Assembly: GCA_001986395.2 (NCBI GenBank)
Contig: MQVO02000314.1
Location: 1 to 10,323, forward strand
Reading direction: 5' to 3'
Source of the DNA: Irpex lacteus
Lineage: Eukaryota > Basidiomycota > Agaricomycetes > Polyporales > Irpicaceae
DNA length: 10,323 nucleotides
Shown here: piece after piece, positions 1 to 6,074 of the stretch
Layout of the letters: every line of letters begins with the position of its first letter
Numbering within the stretch: the first letter of the stretch is position 1
Position numbers and translations under genes: made by a program
Notes under the pieces: generated by a model
The model's database searches: none
Seen by the model: only the letters and a program-made list of their open reading frames with translations
What the model was told of the DNA's origin: nothing

Positions 1-352
1 ACTTTAATTGTTATTGTAGGTGAGATAACTTCATCTAATAAATATAATAATCTGAATGAAGGGAAAGCAATAGCAATTAAGATAAAAGCTGGTGTGATTG
101 TCCAGATTAATTCAATTATGTACCGTGATTTAAGTATTTATGTACAATTGCACTTTTACTACTATTATAGTAATAAATAATTGAAGTTAATACCAGAAAA
201 CTCCTACTGAAATTACAACAAGGTAAAAAAAGATTGTGTTGTGTAATTCAACAATCCCAGTGAATCCTGGAGCTGCACTATCTTGGAAACCTATTTGCCA
301 AGGATGTGGAGCATCATTAAATATGTATTTAAAAAAAAAAATTAAAAATCAT
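1..352 (-). CDS. cox2: Cytochrome c oxidase subunit 2, N-terminal part (partial, with indels)
   Basis: This is subunit 2 of respiratory complex IV in the mitochondrial inner membrane. Reading the minus strand from ATG at 352, the protein contains [18 protein letters not shown], then [20 protein letters not shown] (first membrane helix), [28 protein letters not shown] (second helix) and [13 protein letters not shown]. These are hallmark cox2 segments of basidiomycete type. The window ends before the copper-A region. Three single-base indels break the frame: one extra base in an A-run at 331-341, one base missing near 195-198 (between GVFW and the following LTS), and one missing near 119-122 (between HGT and IELIW). 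The amino acids on both sides are well conserved, so sequencing or assembly error and a very recent pseudogene are both possible. Identity is secure; functionality is not. Confidence 0.9.
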
Positions 353-542
353 TTTTATTTAAAATTTGTGTATACCTTAGGTAATATATTACTAATACCA
401 ATTTATATTAAGATTAAATTATTTTTTTAGTTTTTGTCCTTTGTTTATAGATAAGAAAATAAGATTATTTATTTTCTTCTTATGTAATAAAAATAAAGAG
501 GGTAAGTATTAGAAATAAAAAATAAATTATAAAAAAAAATAA

Positions 543-583
543 CCCAAAAAAACTAGGAATTAGAAATAATTAGTTTTTTTGGG
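543..583. repeat. Family A hairpin element, copy 1
   Basis: A palindrome of CCCAAAAAAACTAG and TAGTTTTTTTGGG arms closes over GAATTAGAAATAAT. It is in the opposite orientation to most other copies of the family (consensus core GTTAGAATTATTTCTAAT). It lies in intergenic DNA upstream of cox2. Confidence 0.85.
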
Positions 584-669
584 ATTGGATTAAAAGTAAT
601 AAATTTATACTCTCAGCTCATACTTTATAATTTATTAAACATAAAGTATTAAAGTACAGTTTTGTTTCA

Positions 670-724
670 CCCTCCCTCCTCCCTTTTTTTTATATAAAAA
701 AAGGATAGAGGGGGGAGGATAGAG
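670..724. repeat. Pyrimidine/purine hairpin, family B-like
   Basis: A C/T-rich arm (CCTCCCTCCTCCC plus a T-run) is followed by an A-run and a G/A-rich arm (GGATAGAGGGGGGAGG). The two can fold into a long stem with TATA at the tip. It resembles the shorter CCTTTTTTT/AAAAAAAGG hairpins found elsewhere in the window. Confidence 0.7.
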
Positions 725-867
725 GATGTACTGCTGAAAAATATTATTTAGTAAAACTAAATAAACCACTGCTAAACCTAAGGTGTTATATAGTATAAAT
801 ACTATTCTGAGTATAAAATAGACAGTGAAAGATTATGATAAAATAAAATATATATAATAATATAGCT

Positions 868-990
868 ATCCCCCACCCTGTGGGCCCCACTTGATTTTAT
901 AAGGGCCCCACATTCCACAATCCACAATCCACAATCCACAAAGTGGGCTGGGGTGGGCTGGGCTGGCGTGGGCGGCAAGGAGGGGTGGGC
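868..990. repeat. GC-rich cluster with (TCCACAA)4 tandem repeat
   Basis: In an otherwise strongly AT-rich setting this stretch holds GTGGGCCCCAC, a second GGGCCCCAC, four perfect tandem copies of TCCACAA (914-941), and a G-rich tail with repeated GTGGGCTGGG units. The C-rich left half (CCCCCACCCTG, CCCCACTT) can pair with the G-rich right half (AAGTGGGCTGGGG). A related GC-rich segment lies at 7837-7867, so it behaves like a dispersed GC cluster. Confidence 0.75.
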
Positions 991-1269
991 AAATTTATTA
1001 AATATATATTCTTTTTTTGATTTTATTTCTTCCCTTTTTTTTTTAATTAAATTAAATTAAATTAAATTAAATTATTAAAAAGAAAAAGACCAAAATATAT
1101 TATTACTTATAAAAATTTATAAGAAAATAATACATGCCCCCCTTTTTTTATTTATAGAGGGCAGTGCAACGTTAGCTCTGGAAAAGAAAGTTAAATCTAA
1201 CTTTCCTTTATTCTTTTTCTCCTTTTTTTTATTATTATAAAAATAAAAGGCATAAAGAAATTAAGAATA

Positions 1270-1340
1270 TAGTCTTTATCAGAATCGAACTGATACTTGC
1301 TACGTGAAGGGTAGCTGTACTGCCTTTATACAAAAAGACC
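1270..1340 (-). tRNA. trnE: tRNA-Glu (UUC)
   Basis: On the minus strand the cloverleaf has acceptor GGTCTTT paired with AAAGACT, a short D-arm (GTA/TAC), anticodon stem GCTAC/GTAGC around loop CCTTCAC with anticodon TTC, and T-arm ATCAG/CTGAT around TTCGATT. The discriminator base is A. It is the last gene of a three-tRNA minus-strand cluster, 21 bp from trnM. Confidence 0.92.
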
Positions 1341-1361
1341 CGGTCTTTATTTTATTTCTAT

Positions 1362-1434
1362 TGCGGCATCAGGAATTGAACCTGCTCTAACAGCTCATGA
1401 GGCTATTGTGCCAACCTTTACACTATACCGCCGC
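1362..1434 (-). tRNA. trnM: tRNA-Met (CAU)
   Basis: On the minus strand the acceptor GCGGCGG pairs with ATGCCGC except at the innermost position. The D-arm has GTG/CAC, and the anticodon stem ATAGC/GCTGT (one G-T pair) holds loop CTCATGA with anticodon CAT. The T-arm is built around TTCAATT. Whether it is the initiator, the elongator or a lysidine-modified Ile tRNA cannot be settled by eye. It is flanked by trnE and trnL on the same strand. Confidence 0.88.
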
Positions 1435-1476
1435 ATGTATGGACACTATCTTATTATTAAGATTTTATTTTTGTTT

Positions 1477-1559
1477 TACGAACAAAGAGACTTGAACTCT
1501 TAAGGGATATTCCCACTTCTACTTAAGAGAAGATTGTTTACCAATTTCAACATGTTCGT
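1477..1559 (-). tRNA. trnL: tRNA-Leu (UAA)
   Basis: This is a class II tRNA on the minus strand: acceptor ACGAACA/TGTTCGT is fully paired, anticodon stem CTTCT/AGAAG holds loop CTTAAGT with anticodon TAA, there is a long variable arm (GGGAATATCCC), and the T-arm loop is TTCAAGT. The structure is intact and the gene is the first of the trnL-trnM-trnE cluster. Confidence 0.93.
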
Positions 1560-1561
1560 TT

Positions 1562-1587
1562 CCTTTTTTTTAATTAAAAAAAAAGGG
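1562..1587. repeat. Family B hairpin (T-run/A-run), upstream of trnL
   Basis: CCTTTTTTTTAATT is followed by AAAAAAAAAGGG, a near-perfect palindrome 3 bp from the 5' end of trnL. The same design recurs at 6671, 8101, 9436 and 10117. Confidence 0.8.
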
Positions 1588-1721
1588 AGGGAAGGGCAAA
1601 ATCTAATAATCTAATTATAATATTTTATTTTATTTAATTATAAGACTCTTTTTAATTCTATTCTTTTATTAATACCCGGCTTTATTCTTAAATCCACAAT
1701 CATCTTGTTTATTTTGGAGGA

Positions 1722-1928
1722 TTAGCGTAAAGTAGAGTAAAGAAAGATAAGAACAGTTAAAATGTGACACCCAAAGAACAATTCATCTGTTTCTTCAATA
1801 GCACCTTCTATCTTTTTAGGACAGTTATTCAATTTATTAATGGTTTTAATTAATGTTATACATTTAAAAACATTTATTACTGGTCTTAATGTTTTTGTTA
1901 TTGTTTTTTTGAGTGGGTAAACCACCAA
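1722..1928 (-). CDS. Hypothetical small ORF downstream of the GIY-YIG frame
   Basis: A 68-codon minus-strand frame lies just downstream of the GIY-YIG fragment that stops at 1955. It is Lys/Ile/Thr-rich, with a hydrophobic C-terminus (HILTVLIFLYSTLR). It could be the remaining C-terminal part of the endonuclease after a frameshift, or chance. No GIY-YIG or NUMOD motif was recognised in it. Confidence 0.25.
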   Translation of the reverse strand: MVVYPLKKTITKTLRPVINVFKCITLIKTINKLNNCPKKIEGAIEETDELFFGCHILTVLIFLYSTLR

Positions 1929-1954
1929 ATGACATGCATCAATACACTTAAAAA

Positions 1955-2182
1955 TTATTTAGTATAGTCAATGACACGGTCCCAAAGGTTAACACCTGAG
2001 CCAACGTAATAATTGCCTGTTACTGTGTTAAACCAACAATATACACCACTTAAACCATTCAAAAATTTTTTACAGTTGGGGTCAACTTTTAATAAGTCAT
2101 AAGTAGTACTTCAAATGTAGTTAAAATTTGGTTGCTTTTTGTTCATATTTTTGTTCATATTTGTGTTCATGTTTATGTTCAT
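1955..2182 (-). pseudogene. GIY-YIG homing endonuclease, N-terminal domain
   Basis: The minus-strand frame starts at ATG (2182) with several MNxN repeats (tandem ATGAACA-like units) and reaches the diagnostic GIY-YIG motifs: SGVYCWFNTVTG, then NYYVGSGVNLWDR. These match the usual 'GVY...YVGS(S)xNL..R' start of the family. One in-frame TGA is read as Trp before STTYDLL. A TAA stop at 1955 ends the frame after RVIDYTK, far shorter than a full enzyme (usually more than 200 residues). Such enzymes cut DNA at a homing site and spread group I introns or themselves. The ATG begins 4 bp after the atp9 fragment's stop codon, so the context is an endonuclease attached to a gene 3' end. It is probably inactive. 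Confidence 0.72.
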
Positions 2183-2186
2183 TTTA

Positions 2187-2243
2187 TTATGAGTACAATA
2201 CAAGGAAGCCAATCATCAAAGCAAATAGCCCCGTTGCTTCAGC
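2187..2243 (-). pseudogene. atp9: ATP synthase subunit 9, C-terminal fragment
   Basis: The minus strand reads AEATGLFALMIGFLVLYS followed by TAA. This matches the final helix of mitochondrial ATP synthase subunit c (family ending EATGLFALMxxFLLLY), including the conserved acidic residue of the proton path. The preceding residues (ERASQKEFN) do not resemble the expected loop and first helix, so only the last ~19 codons are present. A family A hairpin begins about 45 bp further upstream. It may be a duplicated 3' exon carried by the adjoining GIY-YIG endonuclease, or a second exon of a split gene. Confidence 0.7.
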
Positions 2244-2289
2244 ATTAAACTCTTTTTGACTAGCTCTTTCTATATCTTTATAAATATTG

Positions 2290-2340
2290 CCCCCCCAAAA
2301 AATTAGTTAGAATTATTTCTAATTCCTAGTTTTTTTGGGG
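2290..2340. repeat. Family A hairpin element, copy 2
   Basis: The arms are CCCCCCCAAAAAATTAG and CTAGTTTTTTTGGGG, with core TTAGAATTATTTCTAATTC. It lies directly upstream (minus strand) of the atp9 fragment. Confidence 0.85.
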
Positions 2341-2345
2341 ATCTG

Positions 2346-2645
2346 CTAATTCTTTTTCCAGTTTTTCCTTTTGATTTTTTTACTGGAATGCTCAACCTTT
2401 TCTTCATCATTATCATCTGAACGTTCACGTTTTTTCCCTGAAACGTAAAGAAGAATAGAATCTGAAATTAGGAACCTCAGTAATAAATTGAAACATAAAA
2501 AAAAGTCACACAAACATCCATAAAATGTCAGTAAAGAATACCACCCTGAAAATAACAAAAATTTATTCCTATTATTACTATCGTCTTCGTCTTCGTCTTC
2601 CAACCTTCCCCATGTTATCATATCCTCCTGCCCATTAATCGACAA
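2346..2645 (-). CDS. Hypothetical protein with acidic stretch and membrane segments
   Basis: A 99-codon minus-strand frame has an acidic run (LEDEDEDDSNN), then a hydrophobic stretch with two possible membrane segments (FSGWYSLLTFYGCLCDFF and CFNLLLRFLISDSILLYV), then a charged tail rich in Lys, Arg, Glu and Asp. The frame is open upstream to about 2703. No family was recognised. The hydrophobic part falls in one copy of a 76-bp direct repeat, and the opposite strand also carries a short open frame there, so coding status is uncertain. Confidence 0.3.
   Translation of the reverse strand: MSINGQEDMITWGRLEDEDEDDSNNRNKFLLFSGWYSLLTFYGCLCDFFLCFNLLLRFLISDSILLYVSGKKRERSDDNDEEKVEHSSKKIKRKNWKKN
2472..2547. 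repeat. 76-bp direct repeat, copy 1
   Basis: It starts GAACCTCAGTAATAAATTGA and ends in GTCAGTAAAGAATACCACCC. It matches 2753-2827 with scattered substitutions in its left part and a perfect 24-bp match (AAAATGTCAGTAAAGAATAC plus CACC and beyond) at its right end. Confidence 0.8.
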
Positions 2646-2752
2646 TTCAATCTCGTCTTGGATAACAGGCAGGTCAGGGATAGGACCCCTATCCCAACCT
2701 TTTTATGAACATTAGCATAAAGAAAAGGTGATGGTTTAAAATTTATTACTAT

Positions 2753-2827
2753 GAACCTCAGTAGTAAATAGATACGTATAAAAAAGCCAAACGACATCGA
2801 CAAAATGTCAGTAAAGAATACCACCCT
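2753..2827. repeat. 76-bp direct repeat, copy 2
   Basis: This is the second copy of the repeat at 2472-2547, about 280 bp away in the same orientation. The perfectly conserved right end includes an ATG on the plus strand in both copies. Downstream the two copies diverge completely. Confidence 0.8.
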
Positions 2828-2912
2828 CAACAAATATGTTAATTTAAAGGAGTTGACTCGTCTTACACCCTATCTTCTAGGTGATATGATAAGAGTTCTC
2901 CCTCAATTATAA
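2805..2912 (+). CDS. Possible 35-residue peptide or 5' gene fragment
   Basis: A plus-strand frame begins at the ATG in the repeat (MSVKNTTL) and runs to TAA at 2910-2912, ending ...GDMIRVLPQL. The upstream copy of the repeat gives a frame with the same first eight residues at 2525-2638 and then a different tail. No family was recognised. A duplicated 5' end of a lost gene is as likely as a real peptide. Confidence 0.2.
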   Translation: MSVKNTTLNKYVNLKELTRLTPYLLGDMIRVLPQL

Positions 2913-3043
2913 AAAGAATAGGGGAGAAATAAAAGTTTTTTTGGGAGAATGCTCAAACAACCAAACCTTTTTTATTTACAGGGTAAGGCTCTCCTTCTAC
3001 AAAGATGATTAGTTTTATTTGCTAAATTTAGTCATTTCACCAT

Positions 3044-3122
3044 AAAACTAGTTATAATTAATTATCCCGGTATTATTAAAATTTAATTAAATTAAATTTT
3101 AATTAGAGCCTAGTTTTTTGGG
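3044..3122. repeat. Long-armed hairpin; 64-bp inverted repeat, copy 1
   Basis: The arms AAAACTAG and CTAGTTTTTTGGG are of family A type. Between them lies ATTATCCCGG and a 27-bp inverted repeat (TTAAAATTTAATT-A-AATTAAATTTTAA). Bases 3056-3119 are identical, in inverted orientation, to 7366-7429. The element sits just downstream of the stop of the LAGLIDADG relic. Confidence 0.9.
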
Positions 3123-3126
3123 TGGA

Positions 3127-3850
3127 TTAACAGAAAAATGGTATGATTTTTTCAAAATTATCCTTAAATTTAAGACATTGATAATCAACCCTAGTTCGTT
3201 TAAATATAAGAATATGTACCGCAACCAGAGAAAAATCAATTAAACTTCTAATCAGAATCTCATCCCTTCTATTTTTAGTTATACAAAATACTAATTTTAC
3301 GTAAAACCCAAAAGAAGTCTTGTTTTCAGTTATCGAGAAACAACCATCTCCAGATGTTAAACCCCGTTCAATAAGGATGTGGAATATTTGTATTTACAGA
3401 TAAAGGTTTTAAGGCTGGCATAGTGTTAGGAAAAGCAACCTTTAATGATTCGGTTATACCATGGTTTACATAAGCTTTAATAAAGATAATCTACTGTAAA
3501 CCTTCCATTGTTAAATGTTCTTTAGCATTAATCATGTTTACTACGGATATAAAATAAAGGAAATCACCTAACTTTTGAGTTATTTAAAGGATATTTGACA
3601 AAGTGATGACTGTAGTTATATCTTCCATAGAAGATACAAAGTATTCACAGTTTTTATCCACAGATATTCTACCTACACCTCCAAAATAAGATTGAATCTT
3701 TTGCAATAAGGTAAGTCTAGCAAATAAGACAGTTTGATAAGACACATTCTACATGTCAACCTATACGAGTTTTCGTAGTCCTTCAAATTTAAATCAGAAT
3801 TTATTTTAAATTGCGCTTGAATCTCTCATTGATAAATTTATTCTTATCAA
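3127..3850 (-). pseudogene. LAGLIDADG homing endonuclease relic 1
   Basis: The minus strand shows, in order, the first-domain core (LLQKIQSYFGGVGRISVDKN, then EYFVSSMEDIT), the helix region ITQKLGDFLYF and INAKEHLTMEGLQ, the linker KAYVNHGITESLKVAFPNT, and the second LAGLIDADG motif (GLTSGDGCFSI) followed by FGFYVKLVFCITKNRRDEIL and NFEKIIPFF before TAA at 3127. This is the two-domain layout of group I intron endonucleases. The first LAGLIDADG helix is not recognisable. Lesions include a +1 shift at 'KYPL|ITQK', TAG after GLQ, and shifts around the second motif and 'GCGTYSYI'. The C-terminal part beyond IIPFF is missing. It is clearly decayed, though some indels may be sequence errors. Confidence 0.85.
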
Positions 3851-3947
3851 TTTTTATTTGTGAAAAAAGTCTAGGGAAATACTATCCAAGTTGGACCCTG
3901 GGAGATAACTTTCCAATAAACTTTCTCCATTTTAGAGTTGGTCCTCA

Positions 3948-3993
3948 CCCTAAAACACTAGTTAGATTTATTCTAATTCCTAGTTTTTAGGGG
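3948..3993. repeat. Family A hairpin element, copy 3
   Basis: The arms are CCCTAAAACACTAG and CTAGTTTTTAGGGG, with core TTAGATTTATTCTAATTC. It separates the two LAGLIDADG relics and shows paired changes in both arms (CCCTAAAA/TTTTAGGG), which suggests that the fold matters. Confidence 0.85.
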
Positions 3994-4009
3994 ATTCCGA
4001 TTTAAAAAT

Positions 4010-4640
4010 TAAAAATTATTTTTCTTCCTTTATTCATTTCTGCTTTTATTTTACGTATTTAATCTAGTCCCTCTTGATTTAAATGACTTTTGTCTATCCC
4101 CCTTTTTTTAAGGATATCAGCGATTTGGATAAAATTAGAAAAATCGTTACTTTTAAGACATAAAATAGGATATTTAATAAAGAAAGGAATTATTTTATCA
4201 TAAATATCACTTAACTTATGTACAACAATATCTAATAATTGAACATTTTCACCTTCAAGTAAATGACCACATCCTAAAAAATTTTTAATATTAGTTAATA
4301 AAAATCTATCTCGAGTATGTTGAGTAATTTTAAATCTTAAAATTGTTTGATAACCTAAAGAAATTGTTTTTGACTGTTTAATGTTGACTAAAAAACACCC
4401 CTCAGCACTAGTAAATCCTTAAATTCACATAGGGTCAGGAATAATCCAAAAAAACTAGTTAGAATTATTTCTAATGACTAGTTTTTTTTTGGGGGGTTAT
4501 TAGAAACTATAGGTCTATTTACAGGAACAACTTCAGGTAAAGCTGTTTTTAATTAATCTTAAAGTCCTAAATTTAAGGATGCTTTGAATGCAATTAATTT
4601 ATCTAGACCTTTTTTAGTCTAGTGTACCAGCAGACTGGGC
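4010..4640 (-). pseudogene. LAGLIDADG homing endonuclease relic 2
   Basis: The minus strand gives the linker TKKGLDKLIAFKASLNLGL and LKTALPEVVPVNRPIVSNN, then a family A hairpin, then IIPDPMWI*GFTSAEGCF (second LAGLIDADG motif), SLGYQTILRFKITQHTRDRF, NFLGCGHLLE, YDKIIPFFIKYPI and HLNQEGLD*IRKIKAEMNK. The second domain and C-terminus are almost complete and in a single frame. The lesions are in-frame TAA codons at positions where the family usually has Ser, Gln or Lys, plus the hairpin. The first domain is absent. It is a different paralogue from relic 1. The enzyme would normally be encoded in a group I intron of cox1, cob or a similar gene. Confidence 0.87.
4446..4496. repeat. Family A hairpin element, copy 4, inside an endonuclease relic
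   Basis: The arms CCAAAAAAACTAG and CTAGTTTTTTTTTGGGGGG surround core TTAGAATTATTTCTAATGA. It interrupts the LAGLIDADG linker between VSNN and IIPDPMW, where family members run straight through. Confidence 0.88.
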
Positions 4641-5098
4641 CGCCTGTAGAAGATACAAAGTAAAGTAGAATGGTAGAATAATTGTTTGATAGTAAAAACA
4701 ATAATTTAAGTAGAGTAGATTTTGGGTCATTTATAAGAAAATAACTAAAAATAAGATGAGAAGATGCAACTTCACTTAGAAAATAAAAAAAATAAAAGAA
4801 TAGAATTAAAAAGAGTAAAGTTATTCATTTTATCTATTTAAGTAAAGAAGAGAGATAATCTTTACTAAATAGTAATAATATAAATAATTTGTATTCAAAG
4901 ACTAAATATATCTTATAAATTTTACTAAAGAATACCCAAAAAAAACTAGTTAGAATTATTTCTAATGACTAGTTTTTTGGTAGGGGTATAAGATCTGGGG
5001 TGCTCCTAAATTAAAAATTTATTTTTCTTCTAAAAAGAGTAGAGTTTATCCTTTATCCGTAAAAGGGGCAAAGATGGGAGGAAGATATAAAAAGGGAA
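4641..5098. other. AT-rich stretch with one hairpin, no gene seen
   Basis: No reading frame with recognisable motifs was found. AGAAGATACAAAGTAAAGTAG near 4648 resembles a segment near 3631 (GAAGATACAAAGTATTC), hinting at another shred of endonuclease. A family A hairpin lies at 4935-4987. Confidence 0.5.
4935..4987. repeat. Family A hairpin element, copy 5
   Basis: The arms CCCAAAAAAAACTAG and CTAGTTTTTTGG surround TTAGAATTATTTCTAATGA. The core is identical to copy 4. Confidence 0.88.
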
Positions 5099-5170
5099 AA
5101 GAGCATAGTTTAATTGGTAGAATTGTGGTCTCCAAAACCTTAGGTAGGTGTTCGAGTCACCTTGCTTGCA
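5099..5170 (+). tRNA. trnW: tRNA-Trp-like (CCA), degenerate acceptor
   Basis: The plus strand has D-arm GTTTAATTGGTAGAAT, anticodon loop CTCCAAA (anticodon CCA) in stem GTGGT/ACCTT with one T-T mismatch, and a perfect T-arm AGGTG/CACCT around TTCGAGT. The 5' acceptor AAGAGCA pairs with only the first five bases of TGCTTGC; the outer two pairs are lost. A CCA anticodon is unexpected if TGA is read as Trp, although C34 could be modified or another trnW could exist. The group II reverse transcriptase fragment on the other strand begins exactly here. It is probably a pseudo-tRNA or a tRNA truncated by that junction. Confidence 0.6.
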
Positions 5171-5785
5171 AAATAAAAATAATAGTTCCCTCTGTGCTCT
5201 CCAGGAAATTCAGTTCCACCATTATCCCTGCTTTTAATCATTGTTCCAATACGTGTTTGTGTCGTATCGGAGTTTTTTCATTAAGAACTTGTGGCTTATC
5301 CTGTCAAAACATTTAGCTATGTCAGCTTCCACTATTCAATGAGGGTGAATAGTTTTATCCATAAGAATGATTATGGCAGTGACTGCGTCATGTGTGGACC
5401 TTGATTTCCTGAACCCAAAGGAGTTTTTGTCTGATTTGGCTTCTACAGCCGGGTCAATTCCTAAATGATATATTACTTGAACTGCTCGGTCAATCATTGT
5501 CGGGAATACCTAACGGACGTTTTTCCTTTGAGCCTGGTTTGGTAATCATTACCCTTCTTACAAGCTGTGCTTTATAATTCTCGGGATGCTTCATTATACT
5601 ATTCAGCTCTTCTATAGCTTTTAAATATTCTGTCGGACTGTTTCAGGTAATTCCATCTACTCCAGCCGTCTTACTTCCTTTGTTGGTTACAACTTTTCTT
5701 ATTGCCAAAGCTTTCGCTTCAAAACTTTGCAGCAATATTCATTGTAAATTATACACTTCTTTCATATTATTCTTCGATGTAGCAA
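5170..5785 (-). pseudogene. Group II intron reverse transcriptase/maturase, N-terminal fragment
   Basis: The minus strand begins at Met 5765 (MKEVYNLQWILLQSFEAKAL) and continues with TAGVDGITW (RT0/RT1), LVRRVMITKPGSKEKRPLGI (RT2), MIDRAVQVIYHLGIDPAVEA, NSFGFRKSRSTHDAV (RT2a/3), then WIVEADIAKCFDRISH (RT3, with the first catalytic Asp) and HVLEQWLKAGIM and STEGT. This is the standard order of group II intron reverse transcriptases. The PQGG motif expected after STEGT is missing (the text goes to IIFIL), and the YADD active site, maturase and endonuclease domains are absent because homology stops at the tRNA-Trp. TGA reads as Trp three times. Frameshifts occur near 5497-5502 (+1, after LGIP) and in the A-run near 5275 (-1). 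It is non-functional. Confidence 0.9.
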
Positions 5786-5872
5786 AAACTAAAAATAAAT
5801 TAAATTTGGGGGGAAGGGTTAAACAAAGCAGAAAAAGATTTATTATTAAATAATATTAAAAAGGCTGTTAAT

Positions 5873-6070
5873 TAAACTGTTTCTGTATGGGTATACAAAA
5901 GTGTTAACAATAAATTTATATTGCTAAATGATAATAAACCTACTTTTAGTTCTAAATTAGAAGCAACTAAAGAATTAAAAATGAGTGCTAAAACAATTAG
6001 CAGGTATTTAGATACTCATAAAGAGTATAAAGGATTATATTTTTATAGTGTTGCTTTAGAGATTAATTAA
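5873..6070 (+). pseudogene. Homing endonuclease C-terminal tail (NUMOD1-like)
   Basis: The plus-strand frame reads TVSVWVYKSVNNKFILLN, then FSSKLEATKELKMSAKTISR, then YLDTHKEYKGLYFYS and stops at TAA (6068-6070). It matches the DNA-binding repeat at the C-terminus of many GIY-YIG and HNH intron endonucleases (pattern 'V.VYxxxNK...F.S..EAxKxLxxSxxTIxRYLxxxxxYKGxYxF'). The catalytic domain is absent: upstream there is a stop near 5869 and then AT-rich DNA. A probable group I core remnant follows directly, as expected for an intron-encoded enzyme. Confidence 0.8.
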
Positions 6071-6074
6071 AAGG

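Larger units (their letters stand above)
353..1260. other. AT-rich intergenic region with hairpins, no gene seen
   Basis: No credible reading frame or tRNA was found between the cox2 start and the tRNA cluster. The stretch holds a family A hairpin (543-583), a pyrimidine/purine hairpin (670-724), a GC-rich cluster (868-990), a short direct repeat of ATTAA units near 1044-1072 and T-rich/A-rich hairpins near 1132-1166 and 1212-1250. A promoter for cox2 or the tRNAs could lie here, but no promoter motif can be named from the sequence. Confidence 0.6.

Noticed and set aside
236..430. 64-codon plus-strand ORF
   Set aside because: It is the antisense shadow of the cox2 N-terminus, which shows strong family conservation on the minus strand.
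2618..2833. 71-codon minus-strand ORF
   Set aside because: Mostly the second repeat copy plus AT-rich sequence. It overlaps a better open frame and has no recognisable motif, so it was not called separately.
2862..3031. Minus-strand open frame with text FVEGEPYPVNKKGLVVW
   Set aside because: It is open for about 55 codons with TGA as Trp and reads plausibly, but has no start codon, no recognised motif and an overlapping opposite-strand frame; chance cannot be excluded.
5074..5316. 80-codon plus-strand ORF
   Set aside because: It overlaps the tRNA-Trp-like gene and the antisense of the reverse transcriptase fragment; no motif of its own.
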